From positions 1 to 61,988 of the forward strand of contig JAKSSK010000003.1 of NCBI GenBank assembly GCA_024403135.1: a stretch of DNA of 61,988 bases, read 5' to 3'. A program made the translations under genes and the position numbers. This DNA comes from Clostridia bacterium. GTDB lineage: Bacteria; Bacillota; Clostridia; Peptostreptococcales; Anaerovoracaceae. Below are positions 17,545 through 25,659 of the stretch, one piece after another. Position 1 is the stretch's first letter; each line of letters begins with the position of its first letter. The notes beneath the pieces are model-generated. The model worked only from the letters and a program-made list of their open reading frames with translations, did no database searches and was not told the origin of the DNA.

Positions 17545-18816
17545 CTATTTTTCCTTTAAGCTGTCCAGGTAAGTCTTAAAGCTCTTTTCCTGGCCGTTGG
17601 TTGTAGGTTCGTAGTACTTCTTACCTTCCTTGTAAAGGTTATCTGGTAGGTACTGCTGCTTTACGTATCCGCCGTATGCGTGTGGATACTTGTATCCTGT
17701 GCCTCTACCTAGGCTCTTTGCTCCACCAAAGTGAGAATCCTTTAGGTGATCAGGAACATCGTCTATCTTTCTGTTTCTAAGGTCTGCCATGGCAGCTAAA
17801 TATGCTTCATTTGACCTATTTGACTTAGGTGATGAAGCAAGAAGTATTACCGCCTGGCTTAGGTTTATTGCCGCTTCTGGTAGTCCTACCATCAGGGCTG
17901 CCTGTACGCAGGATGTGACTATTGATATAGCCTGTGGATAGGCCATGCCCACGTCTTCAGATGCCATGACTAGAAGTCTTCTACCTATGGTCTGAATGTC
18001 TGCACCTCCGTCTATTAGCCTTGCAAAGTAGTGGATTGCAGCGTCTGGGTCTGACCCTCTAATGCTCTTTTGAAGGGCAGAAAGCAGGTTATATCTATCG
18101 TCTCCTTTATCGTAGAAGCCCACCTTTCTTTGCATAGCTTCAGCGATTACGTCCTTGTCTATCTTCTGGCCATCGCCTAGGTTATCCACTATGAAGCCTG
18201 TGGTATCTAGGGCAACCCTAGCGTCTCCGTTGGATAGATCTGCCAATATATCTAAAGCATCCTCGTCGTACTTAATGTTTAAACCACCGAAGCCCTTGTC
18301 CTTATCCGTCAAGGTTCTTTCGATGATAGTCTTAATATCTTCCCTTGAAAGTGGCTTAAACTCGTAGATGTTTCTAACCCTGGAAATTACAGCGTTGTTG
18401 ATGGCAAAGTATGGGTTTTCTGTGGTTGAACCTATGAACTTTATTATCCCATCTTCCAGTGCCTTTAGAAGGGAGTCCTGCTGCAGCTTGTTCCACCTGT
18501 GAAACTCGTCGATGTACACGTAGGTGGTCTTAGCTTCTAGTCCATAAAACCTTAGCTTTGCTTTCTCTATTATCTCCTTCAGTTCCTTGGTGCCTGTAGT
18601 TGAGGCATTTATCTCCTGAAACTCTCCATCCATTTCCTTTGCGATGATCCTAGCTAGGGTTGTCTTTCCTGTGCCGCTAGGTCCAAAGAAGATGGCTGAA
18701 TCGAAGGTCTTGTTCTTTATTGAGTTATAGAAAAGGGAGCCTTTATACATGAAGTGAGTCTGTCCTACAAACTCGTCTATGGAATCTGGCCTCATCCTTG
18801 TAGATAGTGGAATCAT
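17545..18816 (-). CDS. rarA: replication-associated recombination protein A (RarA/MgsA AAA+ ATPase)
   Basis: This AAA+ ATPase of 423 residues acts at stalled replication forks. Walker A is FGPSGTGKTTLA, Walker B VYIDEFHRW (a variant of the common DEIHRF), and the sensor segment is IKFIGSTTENPYFAINNAVISR. The C-terminal tetramerisation region ends with YKYPHAYGGYVKQQYLPD. The frame stays open 65 codons upstream, but MIPLSTRMRPDSIDEFVG matches the family N-terminus and has GAGAGG before it, so I place the start at 18816. It is followed without gap by ispH-rpsA. Confidence 0.94.
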   Translation of the reverse strand: MIPLSTRMRPDSIDEFVGQTHFMYKGSLFYNSIKNKTFDSAIFFGPSGTGKTTLARIIAKEMDGEFQEINASTTGTKELKEIIEKAKLRFYGLEAKTTYVYIDEFHRWNKLQQDSLLKALEDGIIKFIGSTTENPYFAINNAVISRVRNIYEFKPLSREDIKTIIERTLTDKDKGFGGLNIKYDEDALDILADLSNGDARVALDTTGFIVDNLGDGQKIDKDVIAEAMQRKVGFYDKGDDRYNLLSALQKSIRGSDPDAAIHYFARLIDGGADIQTIGRRLLVMASEDVGMAYPQAISIVTSCVQAALMVGLPEAAINLSQAVILLASSPKSNRSNEAYLAAMADLRNRKIDDVPDHLKDSHFGGAKSLGRGTGYKYPHAYGGYVKQQYLPDNLYKEGKKYYEPTTNGQEKSFKTYLDSLKEK

Positions 18817-18847
18817 ATCTTTTCCTCTCTTACCAAAATATACATAT

Positions 18848-18856
18848 ATTATATCA
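18848..18856 (-). promoter_or_regulatory. extended -10 promoter of rarA
   Basis: The minus strand shows TGATATAAT, an extended -10 (TGn followed by TATAAT), about 32 bases before the rarA start. No good -35 is seen at 17 bases, as expected for this promoter class. Confidence 0.55.
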
Positions 18857-18873
18857 ATCTCTTGCAAAAAAAG

Positions 18874-18891
18874 AAACCTCCAAAGAGGTTT
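18874..18891 (-). terminator. terminator of the Tad pilus operon
   Basis: Minus-strand AAACCTC-TTTG-GAGGTTT is followed by a C and seven T. It overlaps the stop codon of the last Tad-locus gene. Confidence 0.85.
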
Positions 18892-19312
18892 AAGAAATGC
18901 CCAGCTGATAGGCTTCCATCTTTTTTCTTTCCAGGTATCTAAGAAGCCTTTCATCCTCCATTTCTTCCAGGGGAAAGTCCCGTATAAATGGCCACATCTC
19001 CCCCAGTTCATATATTAACTTTTGCACCTTTCCTTCCCCTTCCTCGTACTTTAAAAAGTACCTCTTCCTGGACCTATTGTAGTAAAGGTGATCTAAATCT
19101 AAAAGGTAGGTATTTTTAAAGAAAAGGTGGTCCTCCAAGTCGTTACATATCTCAACAGCATTTTCAATGAGTTTTATGGCATCTAGTGTTGATCTAGGCC
19201 TTGCCTTTTCCAGCCCTTCCATATCGAAGTAAAGGCTGTTTTCCAATAGATTTGCCCTGATCAGGCTCTTGCAATATCCATTTACTATGGTTTCTATCAT
19301 AAAGTTTTCCAT
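18890..19312 (-). CDS. DUF6382-like Tad-locus protein without FHA domain
   Basis: This 140-residue protein resembles the N-terminal part of DUF6382 proteins, which accompany Clostridial Tad loci and usually continue into an FHA domain. Matching features are a leucine-rich helix (LIRANLLENSLYFDMEGLE), the central IKLIENAVEICNDLEDHLF and YLLDLDHLYYNRSRKRYFLKY. Here no FHA domain follows; the protein ends soon after. The start at 19312 is chosen because GGAGG lies 5 bases before it and one base separates it from the preceding gene; the longer frame has no ribosome site. Family assignment is from memory and moderately sure. Confidence 0.6.
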   Translation of the reverse strand: MENFMIETIVNGYCKSLIRANLLENSLYFDMEGLEKARPRSTLDAIKLIENAVEICNDLEDHLFFKNTYLLDLDHLYYNRSRKRYFLKYEEGEGKVQKLIYELGEMWPFIRDFPLEEMEDERLLRYLERKKMEAYQLGIS

Positions 19313-19313
19313 A

Positions 19314-20006
19314 TCATCCTCCGCACTTTGAGCAAGGTGTGTATCCCTTGTTAATTGCATCCTTTCTATCCATTTCAATCACGTACTTATCTATGGTCTT
19401 GCACTTTCTAAGGTGGTAGTCCTTGCCGTATTCAAAGAGATATACCATGTCCCCTACCTTGGCCTTGCTGCTCTTACAACTCCTGCAGCTTTTGTACTTT
19501 CTCATAATTTTTTCCGTTAGCCTTACCCTGGAGTAGTATGAGTTTACGTAGGTGCAGCCACGCTTATGAAACTTCTTTCCTGAGTTTGGAAAGATGTATA
19601 CCGCTACGTACTTTTCCTTCATTCCAAATGTGCTAAGGCTTTCCTTTTTCTCCATCCTAGTTGCTCCTATGAAGGGCCTTGCGTAAAGATTAAGGTTAAA
19701 GCGAACCTTGCTGTTGATGTCCATAACTGTATTAGGCCCTGCCTCCATATCTAGCTTAAAGGTGTATCCTGACCTATTTACCCCTACGTTTCTAACCTTT
19801 GCCTCCCTACATATCCTATCCTCTATGTTTTCAGGTATGAACTCGTATTGGTATCTTTGGGCTTCATCAGCTAGAATAAAGGCTGCGTTTTCACACCTAC
19901 TTACTATGCCGATGATTGATGAAAGTATTAGGATGCCAATGATGAATATGGGAAGTGCTATGCTAGCCTCTAGGATATAGCTACCTTTTTTTGTATTCCA
20001 TAACAT
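19314..20006 (-). CDS. TadE-like pilus assembly protein with two C-terminal His/Cys modules
   Basis: The start at 20006 gives 230 residues. Residues 1-35 form a TadE-type prepilin-like head: a short basic start, KKGSYILEASIALPI and a hydrophobic helix. Residues 40-130 are the pilin-like extracellular part. Two similar modules follow: 136-178 with H147, C151, C174 and C177, and 188-229 with H198, C202, C225 and C228. Both run VY(I/L)F...G.(K/D)(F/Y)H...C...C..C and could each bind one metal ion. I do not know a TadE protein with this tail. It overlaps the DUF5702 gene upstream by 26 bases. Confidence 0.75.
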   Translation of the reverse strand: MLWNTKKGSYILEASIALPIFIIGILILSSIIGIVSRCENAAFILADEAQRYQYEFIPENIEDRICREAKVRNVGVNRSGYTFKLDMEAGPNTVMDINSKVRFNLNLYARPFIGATRMEKKESLSTFGMKEKYVAVYIFPNSGKKFHKRGCTYVNSYYSRVRLTEKIMRKYKSCRSCKSSKAKVGDMVYLFEYGKDYHLRKCKTIDKYVIEMDRKDAINKGYTPCSKCGG

Positions 20007-21090
20007 AGTCGTGGTCCTCACCGTTAACATTTATGGTGTACTGCATGCCTGTGTAGTAGTCTGAAATTAGAAAGTCGTCGTAGTGATTTAGCCTCATGTT
20101 TATCTGGATAAGGTCCATCATCCTTAGAAGCAATTTCTTCTCATTTTCAGCAAGTAGCATCACCTTAAGGTAGTCGGTGTATCCTAGGCCTGTAGCGTTA
20201 TTCATCTTAACGTAGCCTGCTTCCTTCTTCTTTAGGATGCTTGAATCCTTTAAAGCCCAGGAACTATCTGTCTTTGCTAGTGGAACTTTTCCTCCATCTA
20301 GGATTATCTTCCAGTCGTTTTCGCTTTCAAAAGTAGCCCATGTCTCAATTAGTGCTATCTGAGTAAGGGCTGCCTCAGGTCCTGGAGTTAGTACGTTTGC
20401 CAGCGCTAGGGTTTCCTCCATCATCTTTGGCTTTGTATATATGTATGCGCTGTTAGGTCCAATCCTTGTAGCTACAAACTTTCTTCTTAGGGCCTTTCTG
20501 TTTAGACTATCCGAGTTCTTTCCGCAGATCAGGTACTCCACCTCGTTTTTAAAGAAGGAGTATGGATTCACCATATTGGTATAGCTGTTAAAGTGGTTTA
20601 AAGCGTACATAAGGCTTGATGCCTTGTCCTTCTTAGATAGGCTAGTAGTTTTATCTATCCTGGAAGGAAGGCTTTCAAATATCCTCATGTTTACAAGTTT
20701 TCTCTCTTCTTTATTGTTTTCCATCTTCTCCCTTACCTTGATGCAGTCCTTTATGGCTAGCTGAAAATTGTTTGGGTCAATTAATCCGTAATCCATTAGA
20801 TTTTCACTAACGCTGGCGTTCTTAATATATTTCTTATCTTTATATGATTTATCCATGTAGGTGCTAATACTATCTGCCCTCTTTCCTTCAAAGGCGTAGA
20901 TGTCGTAGTCCTGGTATAGGTAGGTGTCGTAGAAGGAAAGTACGTCAGTTCCCCACACCCTGGCCAGGCTATCTGTAGCTGAATATATCCCTCTATCTAT
21001 GGATAGGTGAGCCAAGGTAAAAATTAGGATTATTAGGCTTGTAAAGATCATGGATAAAAAGAGGATTACTGACCCCCGTTTATTTAACAT
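19981..21090 (-). CDS. DUF5702-type Tad-locus protein
   Basis: The start at 21090 (MLNKRGSV, with GGAAG 7 bases before) gives 369 residues; an ATG four codons earlier has no ribosome site. An N-terminal transmembrane helix (about 8-28) carries the TadG/TadE-like sequence RGSVILFLSMIFTSLI. A long extracellular part follows with little visible domain structure. DUF5702 proteins occur in Gram-positive Tad loci and are thought to be minor pilus or surface components. It is embedded between two TadE-like genes with overlaps on both sides, so translation is coupled. Confidence 0.75.
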   Translation of the reverse strand: MLNKRGSVILFLSMIFTSLIILIFTLAHLSIDRGIYSATDSLARVWGTDVLSFYDTYLYQDYDIYAFEGKRADSISTYMDKSYKDKKYIKNASVSENLMDYGLIDPNNFQLAIKDCIKVREKMENNKEERKLVNMRIFESLPSRIDKTTSLSKKDKASSLMYALNHFNSYTNMVNPYSFFKNEVEYLICGKNSDSLNRKALRRKFVATRIGPNSAYIYTKPKMMEETLALANVLTPGPEAALTQIALIETWATFESENDWKIILDGGKVPLAKTDSSWALKDSSILKKKEAGYVKMNNATGLGYTDYLKVMLLAENEKKLLLRMMDLIQINMRLNHYDDFLISDYYTGMQYTINVNGEDHDYVMEYKKR

Positions 21091-21313
21091 ATATACTTCC
21101 ATAAATTCTAGTCTCTAATATGTCATCCATGATGCCGCCAAGACTAATACAGTTATATTTCTCCATGCTCATGCTTTCCTCTGCCTTTAGAAGTTCTTGA
21201 TGAAGTCTTATCTGAAGGTTGAAATTTTCAAACTGAAATATGCTGAAATATATTACGGCCATGGATATTAGTATGATGATTGGCATCACTATGGCCCCTT
21301 CCACCATCTTCAT
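21080..21313 (-). CDS. small TadE-like pseudopilin
   Basis: This 77-residue protein starts MKMVEGAIVMPIIILISMAVIYFSIF: a short leader, a glutamate and a hydrophobic helix, as in TadE-type minor pilins. The remaining 45 residues are hydrophilic. Its ATG overlaps the stop of the flp gene (TAATG), and it overlaps the DUF5702 gene by 11 bases. It probably forms part of the Tad pilus base or tip; this is inference from position and the helix. Confidence 0.75.
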   Translation of the reverse strand: MKMVEGAIVMPIIILISMAVIYFSIFQFENFNLQIRLHQELLKAEESMSMEKYNCISLGGIMDDILETRIYGSIYVK

Positions 21314-21456
21314 TAGAAATCTCCTCCGTTAAGATTTCCAAATGTGGTATTTACAAATTCCGTAATCTCGTTTTTAAAGATAAGTCCTACTGCTATGGCG
21401 ATGGCAACAAGTATGGCCACCTGCACCATCTCCATCCCCCTCTTGTTTCTTAGCAT
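21313..21456 (-). CDS. flp: Flp-type IVb pilin (47 residues)
   Basis: This short frame encodes 47 residues beginning MLRNKRGMEMVQVAILVAIA and ending NTTFGNLNGGDF. It has a basic leader, the G-x-E element of Flp1-like pilins (RGMEMVQVAIL) and a single hydrophobic helix, which is the standard size and shape of a Gram-positive Flp major pilin. AAGGAGG lies 6 bases before the ATG, the strongest ribosome site in this locus and suited to a structural subunit. Cleavage would need a TadV/CpaA-like peptidase, not found in the window. Confidence 0.85.
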   Translation of the reverse strand: MLRNKRGMEMVQVAILVAIAIAVGLIFKNEITEFVNTTFGNLNGGDF

Positions 21457-21466
21457 TTCGTCCTCC

Positions 21467-22468
21467 TTACATATTCAAAAAGGCTGGGCATGAGGTAACA
21501 ACGATTAAAGCTATTAACAGCATGCTCATAGGTATTACCAGCTTCGTCTCGCTCTTCTTTCCTTCCTCTATGGCCCTTTCCTTTCTCTTTTCCCAGATGT
21601 TAATTCTCTCTTCTTCCAGCTTATCTAGTAGATAACTACCCTTGCTCTGGTTTTCCAGTATTACGTTGGTTATCCTCTTAAATTCCCTAACATCAACCGA
21701 AATGGCAAAGTCGTTTAACCTTTCGATTAGGTTATCTCCTGTCAGGCTACATTCGCATAGTATTCTATGGACATTTTCCTCAAAAAAGCCACTGCCTAAA
21801 GGACTAGATGAGGCTTTCCTTAGAGATTCATAAAGTGTAGCGCCGCTCTTCCAGGTTATTAGGATCTTGTTAATGTACATGGGTAGCTGGTTAAGTACGT
21901 CCTGCCTTGCCTTTTCCTTAAAGGTCTTAAGCTTAATGTATCTACCCTTTCTCATGGCAAAGATGATCACTGAAAAGATGAACAAAAGATAGATTAATGT
22001 CAGGTCTCTTCCCTTTTTAAAGGTAACCTTGCTTCCGTTAAGTAATTGGCTAGGAAGGTTAATTTTCCTTGCCTTGGAGCTTTCAATCTGCCTCTTTACC
22101 TGGTCTATATAGTAGCTATCGTCCTTGATGATTTCATCATCCCTATCCTTCTTCTCCTTGGGAAATGTGATGGTCATATCCTTCTTAGCACTTGAAGTCT
22201 TTGCTACCAGGCTGTACACCTTGTCCCTACCTTCTAGGGCTATGACCTTTCCCTTTTCATAGATGTATCCATCGGAAATTAGAAGTGTCTTTAAGAGAAG
22301 TACTAAGAGTATTAGGCCCATGGCAAGTATGATGCGCTTTGCGTTAATAAGGTTACTTTGTATTTGTTTTTGTATTAGCCCATCGTCATACCTTCCAAAG
22401 AAGTTTGGCTCTAGCCTTTCATACTCCCTTTCATCTCCTGCTAGCCACCTTAAAATCTTCTCCTTCAT
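21467..22468 (-). CDS. tadC: TadC-like type II/IV secretion system F family protein
   Basis: The start at 22468 (ATGA overlap with tadB, AGGGTG before it) gives 333 residues; the frame is open 16 codons further but overlaps tadB deeply. A transmembrane helix near 50-66 is followed by a charged insert, a second helix (LIYLLFIFSVIIFAM), the GspF/TadC cytoplasmic domain (LPMYINKILITWKSGATLYESLRKA begins it) and a last helix (LVIPMSMLLIALIVV). It is an inner-membrane platform protein for the Tad pilus, working with TadB and TadA. Confidence 0.85.
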   Translation of the reverse strand: MKEKILRWLAGDEREYERLEPNFFGRYDDGLIQKQIQSNLINAKRIILAMGLILLVLLLKTLLISDGYIYEKGKVIALEGRDKVYSLVAKTSSAKKDMTITFPKEKKDRDDEIIKDDSYYIDQVKRQIESSKARKINLPSQLLNGSKVTFKKGRDLTLIYLLFIFSVIIFAMRKGRYIKLKTFKEKARQDVLNQLPMYINKILITWKSGATLYESLRKASSSPLGSGFFEENVHRILCECSLTGDNLIERLNDFAISVDVREFKRITNVILENQSKGSYLLDKLEEERINIWEKRKERAIEEGKKSETKLVIPMSMLLIALIVVTSCPAFLNM

Positions 22469-23160
22469 ATGTTCACCCTGGTAATCCTTTCTACCAGGTA
22501 ATATGAAAGAGCGCATATTCCTAAGGTGATTGTCATGATAATCCGCCCTGCCAAGGTCGAGTACATTACGGATAAGTAGTCTGGCCCTGTAACCTTTAGA
22601 AATCCAATGATTAAAAAGGGCATGGCAAGGATAATCCTGCCTTCCAGTTTTCTCTGGCTAGACATATTTTCTATCTCCCTTGTTACGTTAATCTTTTCTG
22701 AGATTACCTTTGAAGCTGCATTAATTGCCTGGGTCATATCTCCTCCTGTAACCTTGCACTGGCTATACACATCGAAGAAGTCCACCATGTCCTGGTTACC
22801 ACTTCCCTTAGCGAAGTTTAAGTCCTCCACGTTGCTCTGAACATATATTTTCAGTGCATTATCTAGATCAGCCACAAGCTTTGAGTCCTTTCCGTAAAGT
22901 TCCCTAAGGTTTACCAGCGCTTCCTCTATGGCCTGCATCATGTTTCTGCCCAGTGAAAAGGAAATGGATATGTAGTAAAGAAAGTCTAAAAATTCCTTTT
23001 CTAGCTTTCTCTTTTCCTTCTTTTCCAAATACCTTTTGTACAGCTTTTCCACAGGAAAATATGCTAGTGAAAAGACTGGAGTAAGAAGAAATGTATCGTA
23101 CATGAGCCAGGATATTAGCGCAGATGTTAGCACTGTAATTCCTAGGATTTTTCTATCCAT
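22465..23160 (-). CDS. tadB: TadB-like pilus assembly membrane protein
   Basis: This 231-residue F-domain protein begins with two N-terminal hydrophobic segments. A helical cytoplasmic domain follows (LYYISISFSLGRNMMQAIEEAL, with conserved G-R and the later SQCKVTGGDMTQAI). Two C-terminal helices (IILAMPFLIIGFLKV; IIMTITLGICALSYY) close it. It pairs with TadC as the membrane platform. AAGGAGA precedes the start, and it overlaps tadA by 19 bases. Confidence 0.87.
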   Translation of the reverse strand: MDRKILGITVLTSALISWLMYDTFLLTPVFSLAYFPVEKLYKRYLEKKEKRKLEKEFLDFLYYISISFSLGRNMMQAIEEALVNLRELYGKDSKLVADLDNALKIYVQSNVEDLNFAKGSGNQDMVDFFDVYSQCKVTGGDMTQAINAASKVISEKINVTREIENMSSQRKLEGRIILAMPFLIIGFLKVTGPDYLSVMYSTLAGRIIMTITLGICALSYYLVERITRVNI

Positions 23161-24266
23161 ACTAGCTCTCCTTTTTCGTCTCTTTCAAAGATTTTTTCAA
23201 GGATATATTCTCCATCCTGGTAGCCTAAAACCCTTGCAATTTCAACAACTTTTCTCTGTCCACCTTCACGCTTTAGATGAACAAATATGTCTATGCCCGT
23301 GGTGATCTGACCTGCTATTGATGAGATGGGAATGCTTGAACCCATCAGGTACATTGCTTCCAGTCTTCTAAGCATTCCTCTGATGGAATTGCCGTGTCCA
23401 GTGGAAAGGCTGCCGCTATGGCCAGTGTTTAGTGCCTGCAGCATATCTGTAACTTCCTTTCCTCTAACTTCCCCAATGATTATCCTGTCTGGCCTCATTC
23501 TAAGGCTAGTCCGGATAAGCTGGTCCATGGATACCTTTCCCTTTCCCATGGAGTTGGCGTTTCTAACCTCCATCCTTACGATGTTTTTGATGTTATCCAG
23601 TTTAAGTTCCACAGAGTCCTCAATTACAACCACTCTGTCGTCCTCAGGAATGAAGTCCGCTAAAGCGTTTAAAAATGTGGTCTTTCCAGATGAAGTTCCT
23701 CCGCTAATGAAGATGTTCATCCCCCTCTTGACCTCACCCTTAAGGTAGTCCATGCACTCCCTAGTAAGGGTGCCGAAATTCACCATCTGCTCCATGGTGA
23801 TGTACTCCTTGTTGAACTTACGAATGGTTAGAATTGGTCCATTAATTGCAATGTTTTTGTACACTCCGTTAATTCTAGAGCCGTCTTCAAGCCTGGCATC
23901 CACAATGGGGTTCATCTCGTTTATCTCCCTATGGACCTTGCTTGCTATATACCTAATTACCTCCTCCAGTTCCTGGGTGGAATCAAAAGATAGGTCTGTC
24001 TTTATGACCTTGCCCTTCCTCTCAATATATATGTTGTCCTTGCCGTTTACCATGATCTCGCTGATGGTATCGTCCTTTACTAGGCTATCCAAGACTCCCA
24101 GCTTTCTCCTAACCTTAAGAAAATATTTTTCCACCGTAGCTTCAATGTCTATTTCATCAGTTTCTTCAAGGACCTTCTGGGCTATTAAAAGCTTAGCAGT
24201 ATCGTCATCCATATCAGGGCTAGCAAGTATTTCATCTCTGATCTTTTGTAGTAAGTCTAAGTTCAT
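23142..24266 (-). CDS. tadA: Tad pilus secretion ATPase TadA/CpaF
   Basis: This 374-residue VirB11/GspE-family ATPase drives pilus extension. Walker A is GGTSSGKTT (189-197). The Asp box VVIEDSVEL, Walker B region RPDRIIIGEVRG, and the His-box TGHSGSLSTGHGNS follow. The N-terminal domain (SLVKDDTISEIMVNGKDNI) is the CpaF type. It overlaps tadZ by 35 bases and tadB by 19 bases, in keeping with a tightly coupled operon. Confidence 0.95.
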   Translation of the reverse strand: MNLDLLQKIRDEILASPDMDDDTAKLLIAQKVLEETDEIDIEATVEKYFLKVRRKLGVLDSLVKDDTISEIMVNGKDNIYIERKGKVIKTDLSFDSTQELEEVIRYIASKVHREINEMNPIVDARLEDGSRINGVYKNIAINGPILTIRKFNKEYITMEQMVNFGTLTRECMDYLKGEVKRGMNIFISGGTSSGKTTFLNALADFIPEDDRVVVIEDSVELKLDNIKNIVRMEVRNANSMGKGKVSMDQLIRTSLRMRPDRIIIGEVRGKEVTDMLQALNTGHSGSLSTGHGNSIRGMLRRLEAMYLMGSSIPISSIAGQITTGIDIFVHLKREGGQRKVVEIARVLGYQDGEYILEKIFERDEKGELVWIEKS

Positions 24267-25140
24267 TTTCCATTATCCTCTTTACGTCAGCGGTAAAAAT
24301 GCTGTAGTAGCCCTTTCTAATCTGACTATCTAAATGAAGCACCCATCCAAAGGAAGAAATTTCTATAGGGCATTTATTGATTATCTTACCTTCCCCCTCT
24401 TCTGGGTACTCTACTACCTCTATCTCCCTCTCAAAAGCCTCTAATTTCCTGTTTAAGCGACCTAGATCTATGACTATGTATTGGTAATCCTTTTGACTGT
24501 TAATGTGGCTAATTAGCCCTTTTAGTCTATCCATGTTTAAAACTGAGAAGTGATTTACCTCTCCTACGTCGAAGTAGCTAAAGCCATCCTCCTCCTTGAT
24601 ATACCTGGATAGATCCATGTGTATACCCTGGCTTACTGCATACATGAGCAGTCTGCTGTCCTGCTGGTAATCTAGATAATCAATAGCGGAATTAAAAGGC
24701 TCTGCATTTAAATAGAGTACATCTCCAGGCAGCACGTGGCTTAAAGCAAGGCATACTGATGTAACACCTTTGCCGCCACCAAGTGAATACATCCCAATTA
24801 CTTCAGGATTCCCCTTTTCCTTAACAGAGAAGTTAGCCATCTTTTCCTTAGAAAAAAGAAACAGCAAGTCTTTATATAATGACTTGCTGCCTTGAAATTT
24901 AAAAAGTGTCATGTTGGATATATCGTATTGATCTAGCCGAGAAGCTAGAATAATGGAATTGTTAATATCGGTGGCCCCTTTAGGACTTCCCTCCACCAGG
25001 ATAGCATCGTAGGAATCTAAACTTTCACTATCTATTACCCTTGAGAAGGACATGCCATTTCCTACCCCTGCTAGTCCCTTTATTAGTGCTTCCTCATAAG
25101 GTCCGTCTTCCATCAGCAGACCGATTTTTCTAATCCCCAT
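24232..25140 (-). CDS. tadZ: TadZ/CpaE-like pilus-localising ATPase
   Basis: The start at 25140 (GGGGAGGAG before it) gives 302 residues. An N-terminal receiver-like half is followed by a MinD/ParA-type domain with a deviant P-loop SLGGGKGVTSV (119-129) and a later YIVIDLGRL. TadZ proteins place the pilus machine at a site in the cell. The P-loop differs from the usual KGGxGKT, so nucleotide binding may be altered. It is the first gene of the Tad operon. Confidence 0.8.
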   Translation of the reverse strand: MGIRKIGLLMEDGPYEEALIKGLAGVGNGMSFSRVIDSESLDSYDAILVEGSPKGATDINNSIILASRLDQYDISNMTLFKFQGSKSLYKDLLFLFSKEKMANFSVKEKGNPEVIGMYSLGGGKGVTSVCLALSHVLPGDVLYLNAEPFNSAIDYLDYQQDSRLLMYAVSQGIHMDLSRYIKEEDGFSYFDVGEVNHFSVLNMDRLKGLISHINSQKDYQYIVIDLGRLNRKLEAFEREIEVVEYPEEGEGKIINKCPIEISSFGWVLHLDSQIRKGYYSIFTADVKRIMENELRLTTKDQR

Positions 25141-25162
25141 TATTCTCCTCCCCTTCAATTAA

Positions 25163-25191
25163 AGGATAAGTCCAGCCTGCCCTTTTGTCAA
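25163..25191 (-). promoter_or_regulatory. promoter of the Tad pilus operon
   Basis: Minus-strand TTGACA (25186-25191) and TATCCT (25163-25168) have 17-base spacing, 23 bases before the tadZ start. The -35 lies in the palindrome GTCAATTGAC. Confidence 0.65.
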
Positions 25192-25220
25192 TTGACTTAG
25201 TTTGCCATTTAAAGCACATA

Positions 25221-25250
25221 AAAAGACACCAGCGTATCACTGGTGCCTGT
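25221..25250 (-). terminator. terminator of abrB-like gene, copy A of a 30-base repeat
   Basis: The minus strand folds GGCACCAG-TGATACG-CTGGTGTC followed by TTTTT. It overlaps the last codons and stop of the abrB-like gene. The same 30 bases, with one mismatch, occur at 25660-25689. Confidence 0.85.
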
Positions 25251-25593
25251 TCTCGTCTTCTTTCACTTCATCAACCCATCTTTTGATATTGTCAAATAGT
25301 TCGTCAATTGTCATCTCTGGTCTTTTTCCCTCTCTCATTTCTTTTACTTCCTTAAGGGATTCTTCTAAAGACTCACGAACTGTGCAGTATCTAAAGGTTG
25401 GCTCTGCAACCTTAAGATTTGCGTTAGTTTCTGGGCCTATATACTGTAAAGATATTGCAGAAGCATTCTCGATATAGAACCGACCATTATCTTCAAAGAT
25501 GACAACGTTATCTCCAGCCTTTAAACCCAGTTTGTTTCTTACACTTACTGGTATTGTAACTTGTCCTTTTGATGACATTCTGCTAATTTCCAT
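25237..25593 (-). CDS. AbrB/SpoVT-type DNA-binding protein (MazE-like)
   Basis: This 118-residue protein has an N-terminal swapped-hairpin AbrB domain: SSKGQVTIPVSVRNKLGL and AGDNVVIFEDNGRFYIE. The C-terminal half is acidic and helical (ESLEESLKEVKEMREGK; TIDELFDNIKRWVDEV), longer than in a plain AbrB and resembling antitoxin tails. No toxin gene adjoins it, so it is either a stand-alone regulator or an orphan antitoxin. GGAGGGGC precedes the start. It has its own promoter and is bracketed by two near-identical terminators. Confidence 0.85.
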   Translation of the reverse strand: MEISRMSSKGQVTIPVSVRNKLGLKAGDNVVIFEDNGRFYIENASAISLQYIGPETNANLKVAEPTFRYCTVRESLEESLKEVKEMREGKRPEMTIDELFDNIKRWVDEVKEDENRHQ

Positions 25594-25627
25594 AAGCCCC
25601 TCCTTTCAAGATTTCTTTACTTTCTTT

Positions 25628-25656
25628 ACTTTACCAACATTTCAAACAGATGTCAA
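25628..25656 (-). promoter_or_regulatory. promoter of the abrB-like gene
   Basis: Minus-strand TTGACA (25651-25656) and TAAAGT (25628-25633) have 17-base spacing, starting 3 bases after the tRNA-Arg terminator hairpin. Confidence 0.7.
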
Positions 25657-25659
25657 GAA

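Noticed and set aside
17545..19011. Long 488-residue version of RarA with a 65-residue N-terminal extension
   Set aside because: The extension overlaps the terminator and end of the Tad operon, is rich in Trp/Lys with no family match, and a good ribosome site lies at the internal start 18816.
23752..24333. 193-codon open frame on the plus strand opposite tadA/tadZ
   Set aside because: It is antisense to clear TadA and TadZ coding sequence and has Ser/Leu-rich low-complexity translation; a shadow frame.
25187..25196. Palindrome GTCAATTGAC as an operator
   Set aside because: It contains the TTGACA -35 of the Tad promoter, so its symmetry may simply follow from that; no gene is read to the right.
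25237..25593. Toxin-antitoxin pair around the AbrB-like gene
   Set aside because: No toxin-sized reading frame adjoins; the neighbours are a terminator, a tRNA and the Tad promoter.
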